A stretch of DNA of 64,000 nt from Alisma plantago-aquatica (GCA_963693085.1 OY856410.1:566962406-567026405), one strand, 5' to 3'. Positions 1 to 12,867 are shown, counted from the first letter of the stretch. Translations and numbers: made by a program. Notes: generated by a model not told the origin, from the letters alone.

Positions 1-453
1 CACCCCCAGATAGATGGACAGTCAGAAAGGACAATCTAGACTTTAGGGGATCTATTGAGAGCTTATGTACTCGATTGGGGTGGATCATGGGAGTAGTACT
101 TACCTCTAGCCGAGTTTGTGTACAACAATAGTTACCAAGCCAGTATCGGAATGCCTCCATATGAAGCTCTATACGGGAGACCATGTCGGTCACCACTCCA
201 CTGGGATGATGTTAGTGGGAGGACCTTGTCGAGGTCAGATGAACTCCAAGTGTATGCTGATAAAGTCGCTTTGATCAGGCAAAGGCTAAAGAGAGCCCAG
301 GATCGACACAAGTCATATGCTGATGTGAAGAGGACTGATGTGCATTTCACTGTGGAAGACCTAGTACATGGATACCTATTGGGTAGGTCCATCAGGTCTA
401 TGGATGACTTAGTACATGGCCACCATGGAGGTAGGACCATCAAGTCACATTGA
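1..453 (+). pseudogene. Ty3/gypsy chromovirus-type integrase C-terminal fragment, broken
   Basis: Frame 1 reads from the first base through an integrase core end and C-terminal region. HPQIDGQSERT is the segment around the catalytic glutamate, followed by AEFVYNNSYQAS, PPYEALYGRPCRSPLHW and the helix with QDRHKSYAD. These motifs are typical of Tekay/Del-like plant chromoviruses and differ from the Athila integrases further right. At least two in-frame stops lie before position 118, so the copy is dead. Past about 355 the frame stays open only through an imperfect local duplication (a tract ending in gtaggtccatcaggt and a second ending in gtaggaccatcaagt). The N-terminal part lies outside the window. 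Family assignment is confident; lineage less so. Confidence 0.8.
355..450 (+). repeat. Imperfect short tandem duplication
   Basis: Two diverged copies of a unit of about 50 bp follow each other. Each contains a 'gactTAGTACATGG'-like start and a 'GTAGGNCCATCANGT' end. They sit at the 3' end of the gypsy integrase remnant and probably arose by slippage. Confidence 0.55.
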
Positions 454-536
454 GTTAGATATTGGACTATCTTCGGGTAGTGCCATGCGACTCTATTACC
501 ATATGAACCTAAAAGAGAGGTGGTATCCATGTCCAC

Positions 537-995
537 TGTAGGGACAACCCAGAGTTCGAGAATATGTATGGATTGAGTTGTATGGATTAAAATGTAATCT
601 TGATTTTTAAATGATTATTTGCTTAATTACTTTGTTAACGTAGTTGCACATTATTGGTTTTCCCCACATACCAGCTTCGACTGATCGTTGTTTTGTTTGT
701 TGGCGATTTAGGTACAAATCCCAAAGTACAAACAACAAAGCGACACATTGTGAATTCAAGAATTTAAGAACAAGGAGGAACTAGTTAGAGTAGTTCAGCT
801 GTGTTTAGAAGTTTAGTATATTCCAAACTTTTCAAAGGTATGCAAAAATTTTATTACCGTTTTTTCAGTATAGTCTGTTAAAATTTGATAATTGTTTTTG
901 GTTATATGTCGAACCTTTGATCCAGAATTTATGGGTGCGGCTTCGACCTCTCGGTCTCCCTTAATTGGGGGTTACTGAAAGGTGGGGTCGTAACA
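537..995 (+). mobile_element. Putative LTR of the chromovirus-type gypsy element
   Basis: The segment begins TGTAGGGACAACCC after a purine-rich stretch (aaaagagagg) and ends GGTGGGGTCGTAACA. That ending resembles the GGGTCGTGACA ends of Del/Tekay LTRs, and the segment follows the integrase remnant in the expected order. No second LTR is visible, so both boundaries are inferred from the TG...CA ends and the purine tract only. Confidence 0.45.
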
Positions 996-1044
996 AAAGG
1001 CATCTCAATTTGCCTCCCCGATTCATCTTTTTTTTTTATTAATC

Positions 1045-1790
1045 CGAACACAGCAGGTTCGATCCTTATTGTTGAGCAAGATGACAAAGACTCCCTTCAC
1101 TAGAAACACTGAGAGGGCTAGTGATCTATTAGGACTCATACATAATGATGTATGTGGCCCTTTTAGAACAAATTCTAGAGGTGGGTATCAATACTTCATT
1201 ACCTCCACTGACGACTTCAGTAGGTATGGTTATGTTTACTTGATGAACCATAAGTCAAAAATTCTTAACAAGTTCAAGGAGTATATTAATGAAGTACAAA
1301 ACCAACTTCGCAAACCTATGAGATCATATCTCAATGGACTCCACTTGGAACACCTCAACATAATGGTGTATCAGAAAGAAGGAATCATACATTGCTACAT
1401 ATGGTACGATCAATGATGAGTTCTTTTGATCTTTTGACTTCCTTCTGGGGTTATGGTCTATAAACCGTAGCATTTACACTTAACCACATACCATCTTAAT
1501 CGGTTCAAAAGACACCATATGAGACATGACATGGGAAATGTCCCAGTGTGTCTTTCATGAAGATTTGGTGATGTGAAGCTTATATGAAGAAAATGTTTTC
1601 GAAAAAGCTTGGACCTAAATCTGTAAATGTTATTTTGTTGGATATCCCAAAGAAACAAGGGGTTACTACTTTTGCACTCCATATAACAACAAAGTGTTTG
1701 TTTCCAGAATTGGTGTATTCCTAGAAAAGGAATTTATTTCCAAAGGAATCAGTGGGAGAAAAGTAGAACTCGAAGAGGTTTGAGACCAAC
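1045..1790 (+). pseudogene. Ty1/copia (Angela-like) integrase region, broken
   Basis: The copia integrase begins with KMTKTPF and continues with LLGLIHNDVCGPF (first catalytic Asp region) and FITSTDDFSRYGYVYLM. After about 1320 the frame decays: the segment that should hold the second Asp and the Glu is deleted or garbled. It resumes in another frame at about 1425 with SFWGYG, TVAFTLN and KTPYETWHGK, then the FLEKEFISKGISGRKVELEE stretch near 1720-1780. Motif wording matches the Angela/BARE group of plant copia elements. Stops and frameshifts make it non-functional. Gag, protease and the 5' LTR are not seen. Confidence 0.8.
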
Positions 1791-1849
1791 AAGAAAACAT
1801 TGAACCCGAATAGGTACAGGAGGAATAGGGAGACTCAAAAATCGTTGTG

Positions 1850-2720
1850 GAATCTCAAATTCCTCAAGTAACATAGGAACCTCATAGATCTAGTAGGACA
1901 CACCTTGAGCCTAAGAGATTTGGATATCTAGTGACTCAGGAAGGTTGTGAGTTGGTCATAGATGATGAGACAACAACCTATCTAGAAGCTATTGAGGGAC
2001 TAGAGTTTGAGAAATGGCTTGAGGCCATGATATCTAAGATGGAATCCATGTATACCAACAACGTATGGACCTTGGTGGATCCACCTGAAGGGTAAAACTC
2101 ATAAGGTGTTAGTGGGTCTTCAAGAAGAAGAATGACATGGATGGAAAAGTACAAACCTATATGGGAAGATTGGTTGCAAAGGGTTGTACAAGTTTGAGGT
2201 GTTGACTATGACAAAACCTTTTCTCCAATGACCATGGTTAAGTCCATCAGGATCATGCTTGCTATTATATCTTATCATGACTATGGGATTTTACAGATGG
2301 ATGTTAAAACTACATTCCTTAATGGGAATCTTCTTGAGGATGCACACTTGACACAACCTAAGGGTTTTATAAATCCAGAGGATGCAAATAAAGTATGTAA
2401 GGAACAAAGGTGAATCTATGGATTGAAGCAAGCATCTCGAAGCTGGAATCTTCATTTTAATGAGACATTCAAAGAGTTTGGTTTTATTCAAAATGAAGAT
2501 GAACCTTTTTTGTACAAGAAGGTTAGTGGGAGCATAGTGACATTCCTCATATTGCATGTAGATGACATACTATTCATGGGGAATGACATTCCTTCTTTAC
2601 ATATGATAAAGAGCTGGTTGGGAAGTACATTCTCTATGAAAGACTTAGAGAAGCATCCTATATCTTGGGGATTAAGATCTACATAGATAGATATAGAATG
2701 CTTCTTATACTAAGTTAGAG
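1850..2720 (+). pseudogene. Ty1/copia (Angela-like) reverse transcriptase, broken
   Basis: This region follows the integrase in copia order. It shows the linker and N-terminal RT (EPKRFGYLVT, EKWLEAMISKMESMYTNNVW), then GVDYDKTFSPM, ILQMDVKTTFLNGNL, IYGLKQASRSWN and the catalytic box LHVDDILFMGND near 2558-2593. HVDD replaces the usual YVDD. Several stops (for example near 2095 and 2412) and frame changes break it. Confidence 0.85.
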
Positions 2721-2736
2721 CTAATACATTGACAAA

Positions 2737-3348
2737 GTGTTGAAGCAGTTCAACATGGAGATCTCAAAGAGAGTAAACCTGCCCATGCTACATGGTGTTA
2801 CCATCTCTAAAGCTCAATGTCCCAGTTCTTGTGAAGAAAGGGAACACATGAGTTTGATTCCATACACATCAACAATTGGATCAATCATGTATGCAATGTT
2901 GTGCACTTATCCTGAAATCTCATATTCCTTGAGCATGATGAACAGATATCAGTCATATCCAGGTGATTGTCACTGGACAACCATCAAGAACATCTTGAAG
3001 TACTTGATAAGAACTAAGGACCAATTCTTTATCTATGACAGAGAGGAAGAGTTGGTGGTAAAGGGTTACACCGATGCAAGCTTCCAGACTGAAAAAGATG
3101 ATTATAGATCACAATCAAGATTTATGTTTTCCCTAAACAATGGAGTTGTGAGATGGAAGAGTTCCAATAAAGACACCATTGTCGATTCTAGAAAAGAGGT
3201 CAAGTATGTTTCTACATTAACTCCAGCAAAGGAGGCTATATGGATCAAGAAGTTCATCTCTGAACTTGGGGTTGTTCCAAGCATAAACGACACAATTAAG
3301 CCATATTGTAACAATAATGGAGCTATTGTACAAGCTAAGGAACCCTAA
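2737..3348 (+). pseudogene. Ty1/copia (Angela-like) RNase H, 203-codon open stretch
   Basis: The longest open piece of this element. It reads YTSTIGSIMYAMLCTYPEIS, HWTTIKNILKYL, GYTDASFQTEKDDYRSQSRF, KEVKYVSTLTPAKEAIWIKK and YCNNNGAIVQAKEP, the canonical C-terminal RT/RNase H block of plant copia elements. The usual EAEY is changed to KEVKY, so a key acidic residue appears lost. After the stop at 3348 the remaining tail (DPLTKAL, QQKHDGH, about 3450-3500) is readable in another frame. Confidence 0.85.
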
Positions 3349-3541
3349 TCACATAAACATTCCTATCATATACAAAGGTGTTTCCATCTCATATGAGAGA
3401 TTGTACAACAAGGAGATGTGAGTATTTGCATAGTACCAACTGAGAACAATATTGATGACCCCTTGACAAAGGCACTTTTGCAGCAGAAACATGATGGTCA
3501 TGTTAGATCACTTGGAATAAGGTTCATGGGTGATTGGCTCT

Positions 3542-3558
3542 AAGTGCAAGTGGGAGTC
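3542..3558 (+). promoter_or_regulatory. Polypurine tract before the Angela-like 3' LTR
   Basis: A purine-rich stretch, aagtgcaagtgggagtc, immediately precedes the TGTTGGTATG start of the LTR, in the position expected for the plus-strand primer. Confidence 0.55.
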
Positions 3559-5593
3559 TGTTGGTATGTATGCCCAGAGAGCCAATCATATGATGATTGT
3601 AATGGCATAATTTGTAAATGATTTAATTTAATAATAAAGTCAAACTTCCAATTTATTATGTTCTATTCAGTCATGAGATAATGATGTAGCATAATAAATG
3701 TCTAAAAATAGATATACTCAACGACGTATCTCTTCAGATTGATGATCTGAACAATGAGATCATACGGATGTCAAGAGTATTAATTCTTGTTATGTCCCTA
3801 GTTGGTTATTACTGCAGAAGCAATGTAGACAATAGTAATACATACGACTAGAATGTGTTTCAGTTGATGACATAATTTCATTAGTCATGAAATGTAATAT
3901 CAAACTAAGCACATAGATACATGTTAGAGAATAGTGTATCACATAGACCCACCATGAGAGTGACACATGGAAACCATTACAATGGTAGCTATAGTCATCT
4001 CTCATAGTGTTTGTGGTGATTGTGGTTCTTAGACCTGAAGTCACTACACTCATCACATGTTGTTCGGTATGCTTTGAAATCATCTAATGTAATCATGAAT
4101 AAGGATTGCCATAATAGTGATGATTGGGTGACTTTGAAACACGAGGACCGACTATAAGTGATTAGATGGGATTTGTCCCTCCTATAGGAATATGATATCC
4201 TAGGCCTCTTGATTAGAAAGACTAAGAAATGCATTTCCATGTGCATGTGAGTCAATATGTGATATTGAGCTTACATATATCTCAAATAATTGGCTCTGGT
4301 TCAAGGAACAATATTGAATGTTGAAGAGGATGACTATTCCATGCCTCGAGTTCAATCTGGATATCAATGACAAAGGAACTATACAAACACTATAACACCA
4401 TACACAAATTGTAGGTTGAAGTTGTACTCCAACTTCCTATTTACTTGGGCAACATTGATGCGTGACTAGGCACCACTCATTTCTTGTTATGACATAACTA
4501 GTTATGGACGCGTTGCCAACGTAATATGGAACCTATAGGGTCACATAGATAGGAACAAACCTAGAAGAGTTTTTTTTTATCATGAATTATAATTGGATTG
4601 ATTACTAAAGTGTTTAGGAGTTCAATTCAAGCAACAAATAAACTGACTGGACTCCCAACTGATTGTCTAATGTGATGAAATGACTGGTTGGAGTGTGAGG
4701 TTGATTGAATATTACATTGGCTGAATCTTGGCTGAGCTAGGGAGTGAAACAGCTGGTTCGTGGTGCAAGACGACTGTTTCACTGAGCAAAATGCCCAATT
4801 TGTGGTGCAATTTGATTTCATCAAGGACTAGTGTTGACGTCATGTCCTGCATTAATCGGAACAAAATTACCAATTCATATGCAATTGGGAAGCATGACGA
4901 AATGACCAATTCACTGGGCGAACTGATCAACTCACATGTAAGCCGACCGGTTCACCTAATGAACCACATTCTTAGGTTGCAAAAATTTGAGATATTAATC
5001 CCTTTTACTCACACACAGACTGGGAATCCTGACCCTAACCCCTCCTATAAATAGAGGGGTACTGGGGGCTTCTTAGACACATAAATTGCCTCTGAAAATG
5101 GTTTGTCTTCTCTAGTTTTAGTAATCGAGAGATTCCGATCAAGTCCTATCTAATAAAGGGATGGATAGCAAGGGAGAACAATTGTAAGAGAGCAAGTTGG
5201 TGACTAGTACACCAACGGAAGGGGAAACTCCTTCTTGTCTATTCTAGTAGGATGACGGGAGTTCTAGGCGGTCCATGTGGACTTACATAAAGGCAAGGTG
5301 TACTTTACCCGTCACTAGGAGGGTAATGTCAATGAGCAGTTTGTGGTGAGATCAGGAGCTACTGTGGATGCTGTTTGAGTCTACTATCCATAGTGGAGGT
5401 CCAGACAAGTCCCAATGCAACTAGAAGATAGTTGCACATCTACAATGATGAGGAGATGTCACTGGACTTGCTCTAGGACCAAGTATATCATCAAAACCAT
5501 CCTTTCCATTGTATAGTTGTTGATGGGATCCACTAGTTTATGGGGAATATGGCAGTAATTTTTTTTTTGTTTCTGCTACCTATTATGCTGCCA
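3559..5593 (+). mobile_element. Angela-like copia 3' LTR (about 2.0 kb)
   Basis: Starts TGTTGGTATGTATGCCCAGA directly after the polypurine tract and ends around TATGCTGCCA. It is collinear, with many substitutions and indels, with the solo LTR at 13138-14893. Shared blocks include the start, GAGATCATACG, GTGACACATGGAA, TGGGATTTGTCCCTCCTA, and the end region with TGGACTTGCTCT and the T-rich stretch before the terminus. A TATA box lies at 5046-5053. The poly-T and TTTCTGC near the end are also shared. The terminus is judged from where the two copies stop agreeing. Confidence 0.75.
5046..5053 (+). promoter_or_regulatory. TATA box in Angela-like LTR
   Basis: TATAAATA within cctcctataaatagagg, downstream of a degenerate array of ACTGGTT/ACCAATT-like motifs (about 4640-4950). 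It is the expected LTR core promoter. Confidence 0.6.
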
Positions 5594-7350
5594 TATTTCT
5601 CTACAATAACTACACTTGAAACCAAAATCAGAGAAACTATGTACAATATCTCAACAATAGGCAAGCTAAGATCAACACAACCAGGACATAAGTATCTGCC
5701 ATCTTTGGAAACTACAAAGAATGAGGCCATAACTAATGATGTAACATTGCTAAATGTGATCCCATGATCCTTCTATTTCATGGAAGGCTCCAAAATACTA
5801 GTATCTATCATTTTCACTTTAGTGATTGAGGCCAAAGGTTTTTTGTGGTCATGGTCTATGAAATGCAAAGTAAGGACGCATTGGGAAATATATGGTGTAC
5901 AAAATTGAAGCCTGTCCAAAGAATAGCACCAAGATCAAGTGAAATTTCTGAGCCATCATCTAAAAATAAAATTGAGGATGAGGATTAGTAGAAGAAATGG
6001 CTAAGATAATTATTGAAAGAATAACATTGAATTCTACCAATATATGTCTGATCACCCCTAAAATTAGATAAAATTAACTTTAATGATTTCATACTTAAGG
6101 TAACAACATGAATTCTTGTCTAACTGAGGGATTCCCTCATTTGGGCCTTAGGTCAACCTAAATGTCAATAACATTGTCTAGAATATACATAACTTCATCT
6201 CTGTCGTCAACAATTGTGTCATAACAAAAGAATCCAAATCAGCAAAATAATCTGTTTAATGTATTGTACCACATTCCTGTTAGGAAATATGAATCATAGA
6301 CAAAAGGACTTACTATTTTGGGTCATATCCTACAAGAATCATATCACCCTCATTGTCTATATACATGGAAGCCATTTTTTCCACAACATCTCTTACTATT
6401 TGGTTAGTTAGAACTAAATCCTACTTACCTCTTCTAAAGTCTTACAAATGCAATGTTTTTAAGGAGCTTGATGACAAACGACTCTGTGATAATATGTGTA
6501 GTCTAAAGCTTGGTCACTGCATTGAGGGTGTTGTTGATTAAGAAAATCTGTATATACATTTTTGGTGTTAGAAAATATAATGTGCAAGATCTTAGCTAGG
6601 TGTCTCTCTTTTTCTATTGTGTACTATATATTCTTACTTTTCCAACATGCATGATCTTAGATTTACCCAATACCTTCATGATCATCCAATAAAATGTGGA
6701 TAAGGTAAGGAGTCCTATGAGGAAACATTTAGAACTCAGGAGCAAGTCCATGAAGCTAAAACAAATAGACACAAGATAGAAGAAGATGGCAAGAATTGTC
6801 CCACACCAAAATAGACCATCCAACAACAGGAATAAAAGCTTCCATGGGGTGCCATCCACCCAACAAAACCTAGAAAATGATTAAATTGATCATACAAGGT
6901 TAGGGGTCAACAACATTTTAGACCAGATTCATAAGGAATATCAAATACATAGCATTTTCTCCATAGAAGGCCATCAAAACTTCATAAGGCAAGCGCTTTG
7001 GGTGATGAGTGCGCAACATGGTGGTTACGACATTCGTGGCTAGCATGGCCATGAAAGGGAGGAAGAGGATGTATCAGAGATGACACTGTTCATCAATACT
7101 TCATTGGGGAATCACCAACAATTGATTCTGTAGATGTGATGCGAATACCAAGGATTCAGAGATGAGATGTGACGATCCCTTTTAGGAACATACAGAGGAA
7201 ATGAGTATGGATATCAGATCTTTTGTGATCCAGGGAACCAAACTTTCAACAAATATGTAAAAAAATGAAGAGACACACATGTTTCCAAAAAACAAATGAA
7301 AGACATTCAGAGATGTAACTGTCAACGCCTCTTCTGGGCAAACAAATCGA
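5594..7350. other. AT-rich decayed DNA with no recognisable gene
   Basis: Short random ORFs only, with no family motif seen on either strand. Probably old, saturated transposon sequence. Confidence 0.5.
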
Positions 7351-8010
7351 TTCATTCTTGATGAAGCACCATAAAAAATTGACCCAGATGACATTTCAAT
7401 GATATATGATCATGGATTACCAAAATCATTGACTGCCCCTGAGGCATATAGTATTCTGCACATGCCATGGAGATACACAGTAGTAGTCAAACTCATTGAT
7501 AAGAAGATTGATTACTTACTCTTTGTGATCACATTTAACATTTGTGGCAATATGTTGGATGGTGGATTGTATACAAACTTAGCCTCAACCACTTTGCAAT
7601 TCAATTCTCTTGCAAAGAATATTTTCTAAATGTGTTAACTGGTGGTCTGTACTCAATATTTGGATCATGTTTAATGGTTTAGAGGTGGGATGAAGTATTT
7701 ATTTTTCAACAGAGCTTCCCTCATGCATTATTACATCAGAGAGAATCATAGACCCCTTCTTCACCTCTATAACTAAGTTATTTTTGACAAGATTGGGTCA
7801 ACACTTGGTAGGATAATTAGCGTAGATGAACACACCACTAATCAAACTAGAAGTAGAACACATAGTTAGAAATTGAGGTTGAAATGATACAACCAGTACA
7901 ACTTGCAGTGGTAATTAATGGATAATACTACAAGGTTGAATATGAGACAATCCCCTTCAATTTATGAAGGTTGTTGAAAGATGGGACATGATCTTACAAC
8001 ATGCTTAGTA
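7350..8010 (+). pseudogene. Relic of a plant LINE ORF1 (DUF4283-type)
   Basis: A run of weak matches appears in the right order for a plant LINE ORF1. LTAPEAYSILHMPWRYTVVV with KLIDKKIDY (7425-7525) resembles the PWR...LLGRxIGY core of DUF4283. FDKIGSTLGRIISVD (about 7780-7825) resembles the IGxxIGKPIKVD segment. QPVQLAVVING and YYKVEYETIP (about 7890-7955) precede a possible zinc-knuckle remnant, KMGHDLTTC (about 7979-8005). Stops and frame changes separate every piece. The order is the main support; no single motif is decisive. Confidence 0.45.
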
Positions 8011-9930
8011 GTTATGACTTTACCAGATATGACTCCAATAGACACAACAAATGTTAATAATCCCAGTGAAGAAGCCAACGTTAAGTGGGTTTAAGAGGAT
8101 GAAAGATGGCATATCTTTTATGACAAGAATATTCATCCCATTAGATATACTCTCCACAATACATGCATCAAGGCACACAAAGATAAGGACTACTATTTGC
8201 AGAATTAATTTTCTTTTCTCAATGGGGATGATGCACAAGCATGGGAGAATGATGGCATAATAGAGAAACATGATGATGTTCCTATGCCAATCACAACTTT
8301 AGTCAACCATGGTATGGATTCTACTGCACAGAATGTATGGACTCAGAAGAGAAAACCATCTACACCTGATCATACTGATAAACAAAATACTTGGAAGAAT
8401 GATGCAAAATCTCATAGATGATTATAAGAATGGATACTACAAAGTCTGTATTGAATTAGATCAACACCATACCGTGGTTAATCAAGATGTAGATGAAGTT
8501 ATAATACGTTGCATGAATAAGGAAAGTGATGGAAACAAAGATAATGGAATACACATTGATCCATATGTACAAGATGTACCAAGGAATGAGGATCACTTAG
8601 AGTCTCAACAACAAACATTCTCTGGGAATTTTGGTCGTAAGACTAGATTTAGTAGTGGTTAGATGAAAGGTTGTCCGTATCTTACTCAGAGTCAAGCACG
8701 AAAGCAAATGAATATGTCTATGGTTTTTGAATATGAAGATACATATGATAACTAGATAAAGCGTGCTCGCAGATCTACAAGATGATACAAGTAGCAAAAG
8801 AAATTCACCTTGTACCTTAATGGATACATGTTTAGACTACACATGTTGCTGTACCTCAAAAATATGTTGCTTAAAGCTTCATGGATCCGTACTGATCTAA
8901 TTGCTGACGAACTCATCATCTTGCAACATCAAATTCAATCTTCTATATGGTATGATGTTAGTTGTAACATAATAGATATCATTTAGTTATTTGGGTTTTC
9001 ACTTGTAATGGGAACGATAATCTAGCATACTTCTAGATGATATGTAAAAATCTTGTTCCCTACTCATTTGAGTAGGTTTAAATACCTTTCCAAAAAGAAA
9101 GAACTCCATAAGATAGTAAGGTACACAAGTGAACCTAGTAAGAGATCACACATGCAAGGCCAGATCAATAGTAGCAGAAGAAGTTGAATCAATTTGCAAC
9201 ATCCATGCCAATTAATAGATGACACAAAAAAATTCTTAAAGAACCAAGTTGGGATAACCAACTCTATTTATATATCGGTATGGGTACTCAACCATGCATC
9301 ATCAAACCCTACAAAGTTCAAGTAACTTCAAGAAGAGATGCACATAATCTCTTGATCTGTCAAGATTCAATGTTCAAGACATCAAAGACTTCAAAAAGAA
9401 TGTAACAACCTTTCTAACTCAAAAAGGTTCATCTAGATAATTATAACCAACATAAATCCAATTAGATTTTCATGAAAGTCAAGACCACTTGTCAAAATTC
9501 TCTTAATTTGACCAACAACAAAGCAAATACATTTTGCAACTAAATCAAACAACATCCAATCGACACCGAGTTCTAAAACAACCAAACCTTGCACAAAAGA
9601 TACCTAGATGCTAGGATATTAAAAAAATAGAAATAAAATGAGTTACTTTTGGATATGCAAACCAAAATGTAGCTTCATGAAATAGTATCATATCTTAAGC
9701 AACACAAATTTGAGGAATTCGAAAATTAGATACTAGCTTAGATTTAGGAGAAAATGTTTCTAGAAACTGAAGCAAACTCTAAAATAGCAACACACATCAA
9801 ATACTGGACATGTTCAAAGAAAATTGAGCACGTGATATGGTTAAAAATGGTAGTAAATGGACTTACTAGGTTCTTAAAGCACACAATCTCAACTCATGAG
9901 CAAATTCCAAATCAGATAGCTATTTTTGAC
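8011..9930. other. AT-rich DNA, nothing recognised
   Basis: It includes a 117-codon open stretch at 8309-8662 on the plus strand (hydrophilic, Asp/Asn/His-rich) that may be a continuation of the LINE ORF1 relic, but I recognise no domain. The rest shows no coding signal. Confidence 0.4.
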
Positions 9931-11740
9931 TTGCACTTCTATAAACAGGAGATTATATCCCAAGTTTATCTAATATATGGCTACAATATGAAAGTAAGGT
10001 GTAAAGATATTATTTATGCTTCTCCAAATATGGCCAACAACTGATACAGGGAATCATGTCATAAATTCAATTCAATTTTCTTGGCTTTAATCCTATCAAT
10101 AATTCATGTCAATGATGAAAACTAGTAATAATTAGGGATGAAATTCATTGTCTTATTTTATAACATCGTCTGATTCATAAGACCAAAATAATAATACTAA
10201 TAAGGTTCACTAGAAAGGTTAAAAGAGAATTTGTAGAATGCCTTGCGTTTCATATATAAGGAAATTGAGAAGGTTTACTAGAAAAATACTTCCTCGATTA
10301 ATTCTTACTATATAATGGTTAGAGAAACCCATTCTCCTATTTTCTATCAAACTAATGTATATCCTTGACTTTTTGGTTTACCAAGACATAACCTTAGTAG
10401 CTGAATCTTCCTAATGGTCGCCATCTTCATATTGTGTTAGAAGATAATCCAAAATTTGTGTGCTACACCTATAAACCTCATGGTTGTTGAAGACATAGTT
10501 GGCACAAACAATTTCTAAAATACATAGTGACATTGAATTTGTATACAAATGACCTACAAACAATATGCAAGACTAAACTATGGCTATTAAGACTTGAGTT
10601 CAGTCATGATGACAATGCATATGTTTATGTTTCACTTACATCTCTATAAACTAGAATTTATATCCCAAATTTAGCTAATATATATGTGCAAACCACAAGG
10701 AAGATGTACATACATTTATATTTTTCTCCAAATGTGGAAGGCAATTGATGACAAGGCATAAAAAACTGGAATATCTCACCTTGTACATGTAGACTGGATG
10801 GGCCAAATTAGAAGCACATAGACCAACAACTCCTTGAACCAAAGTATATGCAACCAATACAACTTTTGACAATTAGAGGAGTCATTAGCTGAATGAAACA
10901 CAACATCAACAAATTTTATGTCCAAACACAATACAAGGTAAATATGCTCAATCACTATGTATGAAACCACATATCATCCTTCATAAAAGTTGTCTTAAGG
11001 GTTTTATATGTGAGAAATATTTAAAGATACTATGTATGCTTCCTTAAGTTTAGACAACAACTTACGACATGCCATCAAGTCCTTCTATTGATTGTCACTT
11101 GGTGAATTTAAAAGATTTCGGATGTGTAAACTATTAACTCTATATAAATAGCATCGATAAATGAATTCACTATTTTCCCTTATGCATTATGCTAAATCAT
11201 ATTTATGTTTGATCAAGTTTTTTGGTCCATGATCCACATGCTTGCATGAAACTAAAAGTGGGATAGTGATGTTTCGACCAGGTTGAGTTGGTGATGATTG
11301 GTGCCTATCAGAATAAAAAGAAACTCATATGCAAAGATAATGTTGGCTATGGATATCTTCATTGATACCACTGTAGAACAATAATACAAAATATTGTATT
11401 TTTCACACACATCTGTAAACTGGTGAGCATATCCCAAGTTCAGCTAATATATGGGTGCAATATACAAGGAAGATGTAAATATATTATGTATTCTTCTCTA
11501 AATGAGGGAAGTAATTGATGACAAAACTTCAACACCTAGAATATCTCACCTTCTACACATTGATTGAATGGGCCAAACAAGAAGCACATAAACGGATGAC
11601 TCTTTGAACCAAATTTTATGCATCCAACACCACTTTTGAGAAACTGGGGGCATCATTATCTAAATGAAACACAAAATTAACATAATTTATGTCTACCTAC
11701 AAGTGTAAAGGTAAATATGATCACATACCATGCATGAAAC
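9930..11740 (+). repeat. Diverged direct repeats, about three copies of a 0.7-0.77 kb unit
   Basis: Blocks recur in the same order: TATAAAC...ATATCCCAA(G/A)TT...CTAATATATG near 9945, 10645 and 11415; ACAAGGAAGATGTA near 10690 and 11465; GAATATCTCACCTT near 10770 and 11538; GATGGGCCAAA/GAATGGGCCAAA with AGAAGCACATA near 10800 and 11570; CTTTTGA..AA near 10863 and 11633. The last two copies are about 770 bp apart and align over roughly 265 bp. A partial further copy of the 'cttcnccaaatatggnnaac' block is at about 11035-11075. The array lies on the 3' side of the CACTA transposase remnant and may belong to that element. Confidence 0.6.
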
Positions 11741-11829
11741 TACTCTGCAACCCAAATTTCTATCATACGTACATGTATGAATTAGAAGCGAACTCAACAT
11801 GCATAATATCAAATGTCTTCCATGTTGGA

Positions 11830-12743
11830 GAATCTACTAGATGTCAAAGAACTCCATCCTTGGTATGACTTTCATGATGCCAATGCATTAGGGGTGACAC
11901 TTTTGATGACATGTACAATCTCTTCAACCTTGGAGTCAAGGGAAAGTAGCACAAAACTTTGTAAGGAACCCCTTTCTTCTTCATGAAAATATTTTGTGCA
12001 CCTGCTTTATTAAATCCTATGTCTTTGTATCTTGAAGCACCACATTTAGGGAATAAAGTGTTATCTACAAATTCATTGCTATACAAAATGTATTGGTTTA
12101 TGCAATCATCGATTTTATCATAGTCATGTCCGAGGTCCCTGATTATTTTCCTGAATTCATAATAAGATCCAGGCAACGTCTCACCCGTTGGATGCAATTC
12201 CTTCAAAAGCTCAAGGAGCTCTCAAAATGACTTATTAATCCAATTATTGATACATTTTATGTGAAACAATCTCACAATGATGTACAATTTAGAGTACTAC
12301 TTACTTCTAGGGTACAATTCTAGTGCATCAATCTCTAAAAGTTTGCAAAATTGCTCAACTTTTGCATCATCAAAAAAATACAAATCCATGGTCTTCATCT
12401 TCCATATTCTCTCCATCATGTAATACTCTGTACGCATAATGCAACATGTCTCTCATGTCATCTTTTGACGTGCCATTTTCATAGGTGAATCCTCAAATCT
12501 ATAAAATGAACCCTCATTATGAAAAATCCAATTCGTGTAGCTGGTCAAGAATCCATTCTGTAACAAGTGCTCAGTTGCTTCTTGACAATTATGCTTGTGT
12601 ACATTTAAGCATCACTTGCAAGGACATACGATAGTGACATCTATATTGGATTTTGCAAATGCATTCTCTATAAATTTAACCACCCCAAGTAAGTACTTTG
12701 TGTTCATTCTGTGATTCTCATTGATCCAACTTTTATCTATCAT
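11830..12743 (-). pseudogene. CACTA (En/Spm) transposase, N-terminal half, broken
   Basis: Read on the minus strand from ATG at 12743. The opening is the transposase-associated domain: DKSWINENHRMNTKYLLGV, a CPC-x-x-CL cluster (interrupted by a stop at the first residue after CPCK), HKHNCQEATEHLLQNGF and the W-I-F-H-N-E segment. After a gap, DDAKVEQFCKLLE is seen near 12310-12375. An open stretch at 12206-11844 follows with ELHPTGETLPGSYYEFRKII, LGHDYDKIDDC, FPKCGASRYK, VPYKVLCYFPLTPRLKRLYM and the MHWH motif. That order is characteristic of plant Tnp2-type CACTA transposases (Transposase_21). The catalytic C-terminal half is missing; the frame ends at 11844 and no continuation is visible. 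Stops and gaps show a dead copy. Confidence 0.85.
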
Positions 12744-12867
12744 AATGACCTATCAAAATCAAGCAATTGTTACACAATTTAGTTTCAATATAGTAGATTT
12801 AAAATAATAATACATAACTTAGTCTCAATGTTAAAAGTATGAGAGATGCATGTATGTATGGGCACTT

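Noticed and set aside
5540..5767. 75-codon ORF with a hydrophobic N-terminus (MAVIFFLFLLPIMLPYF) resembling a signal peptide
   Set aside because: It starts in the poly-T end of an Angela-like LTR, which creates the hydrophobic run; no homology seen.
8309..8662. 117-codon ORF as a host gene
   Set aside because: No domain recognised and it sits in decayed repeat DNA; a fragment reading YYKVCIELDQ faintly resembles LINE ORF1 but cannot be supported.
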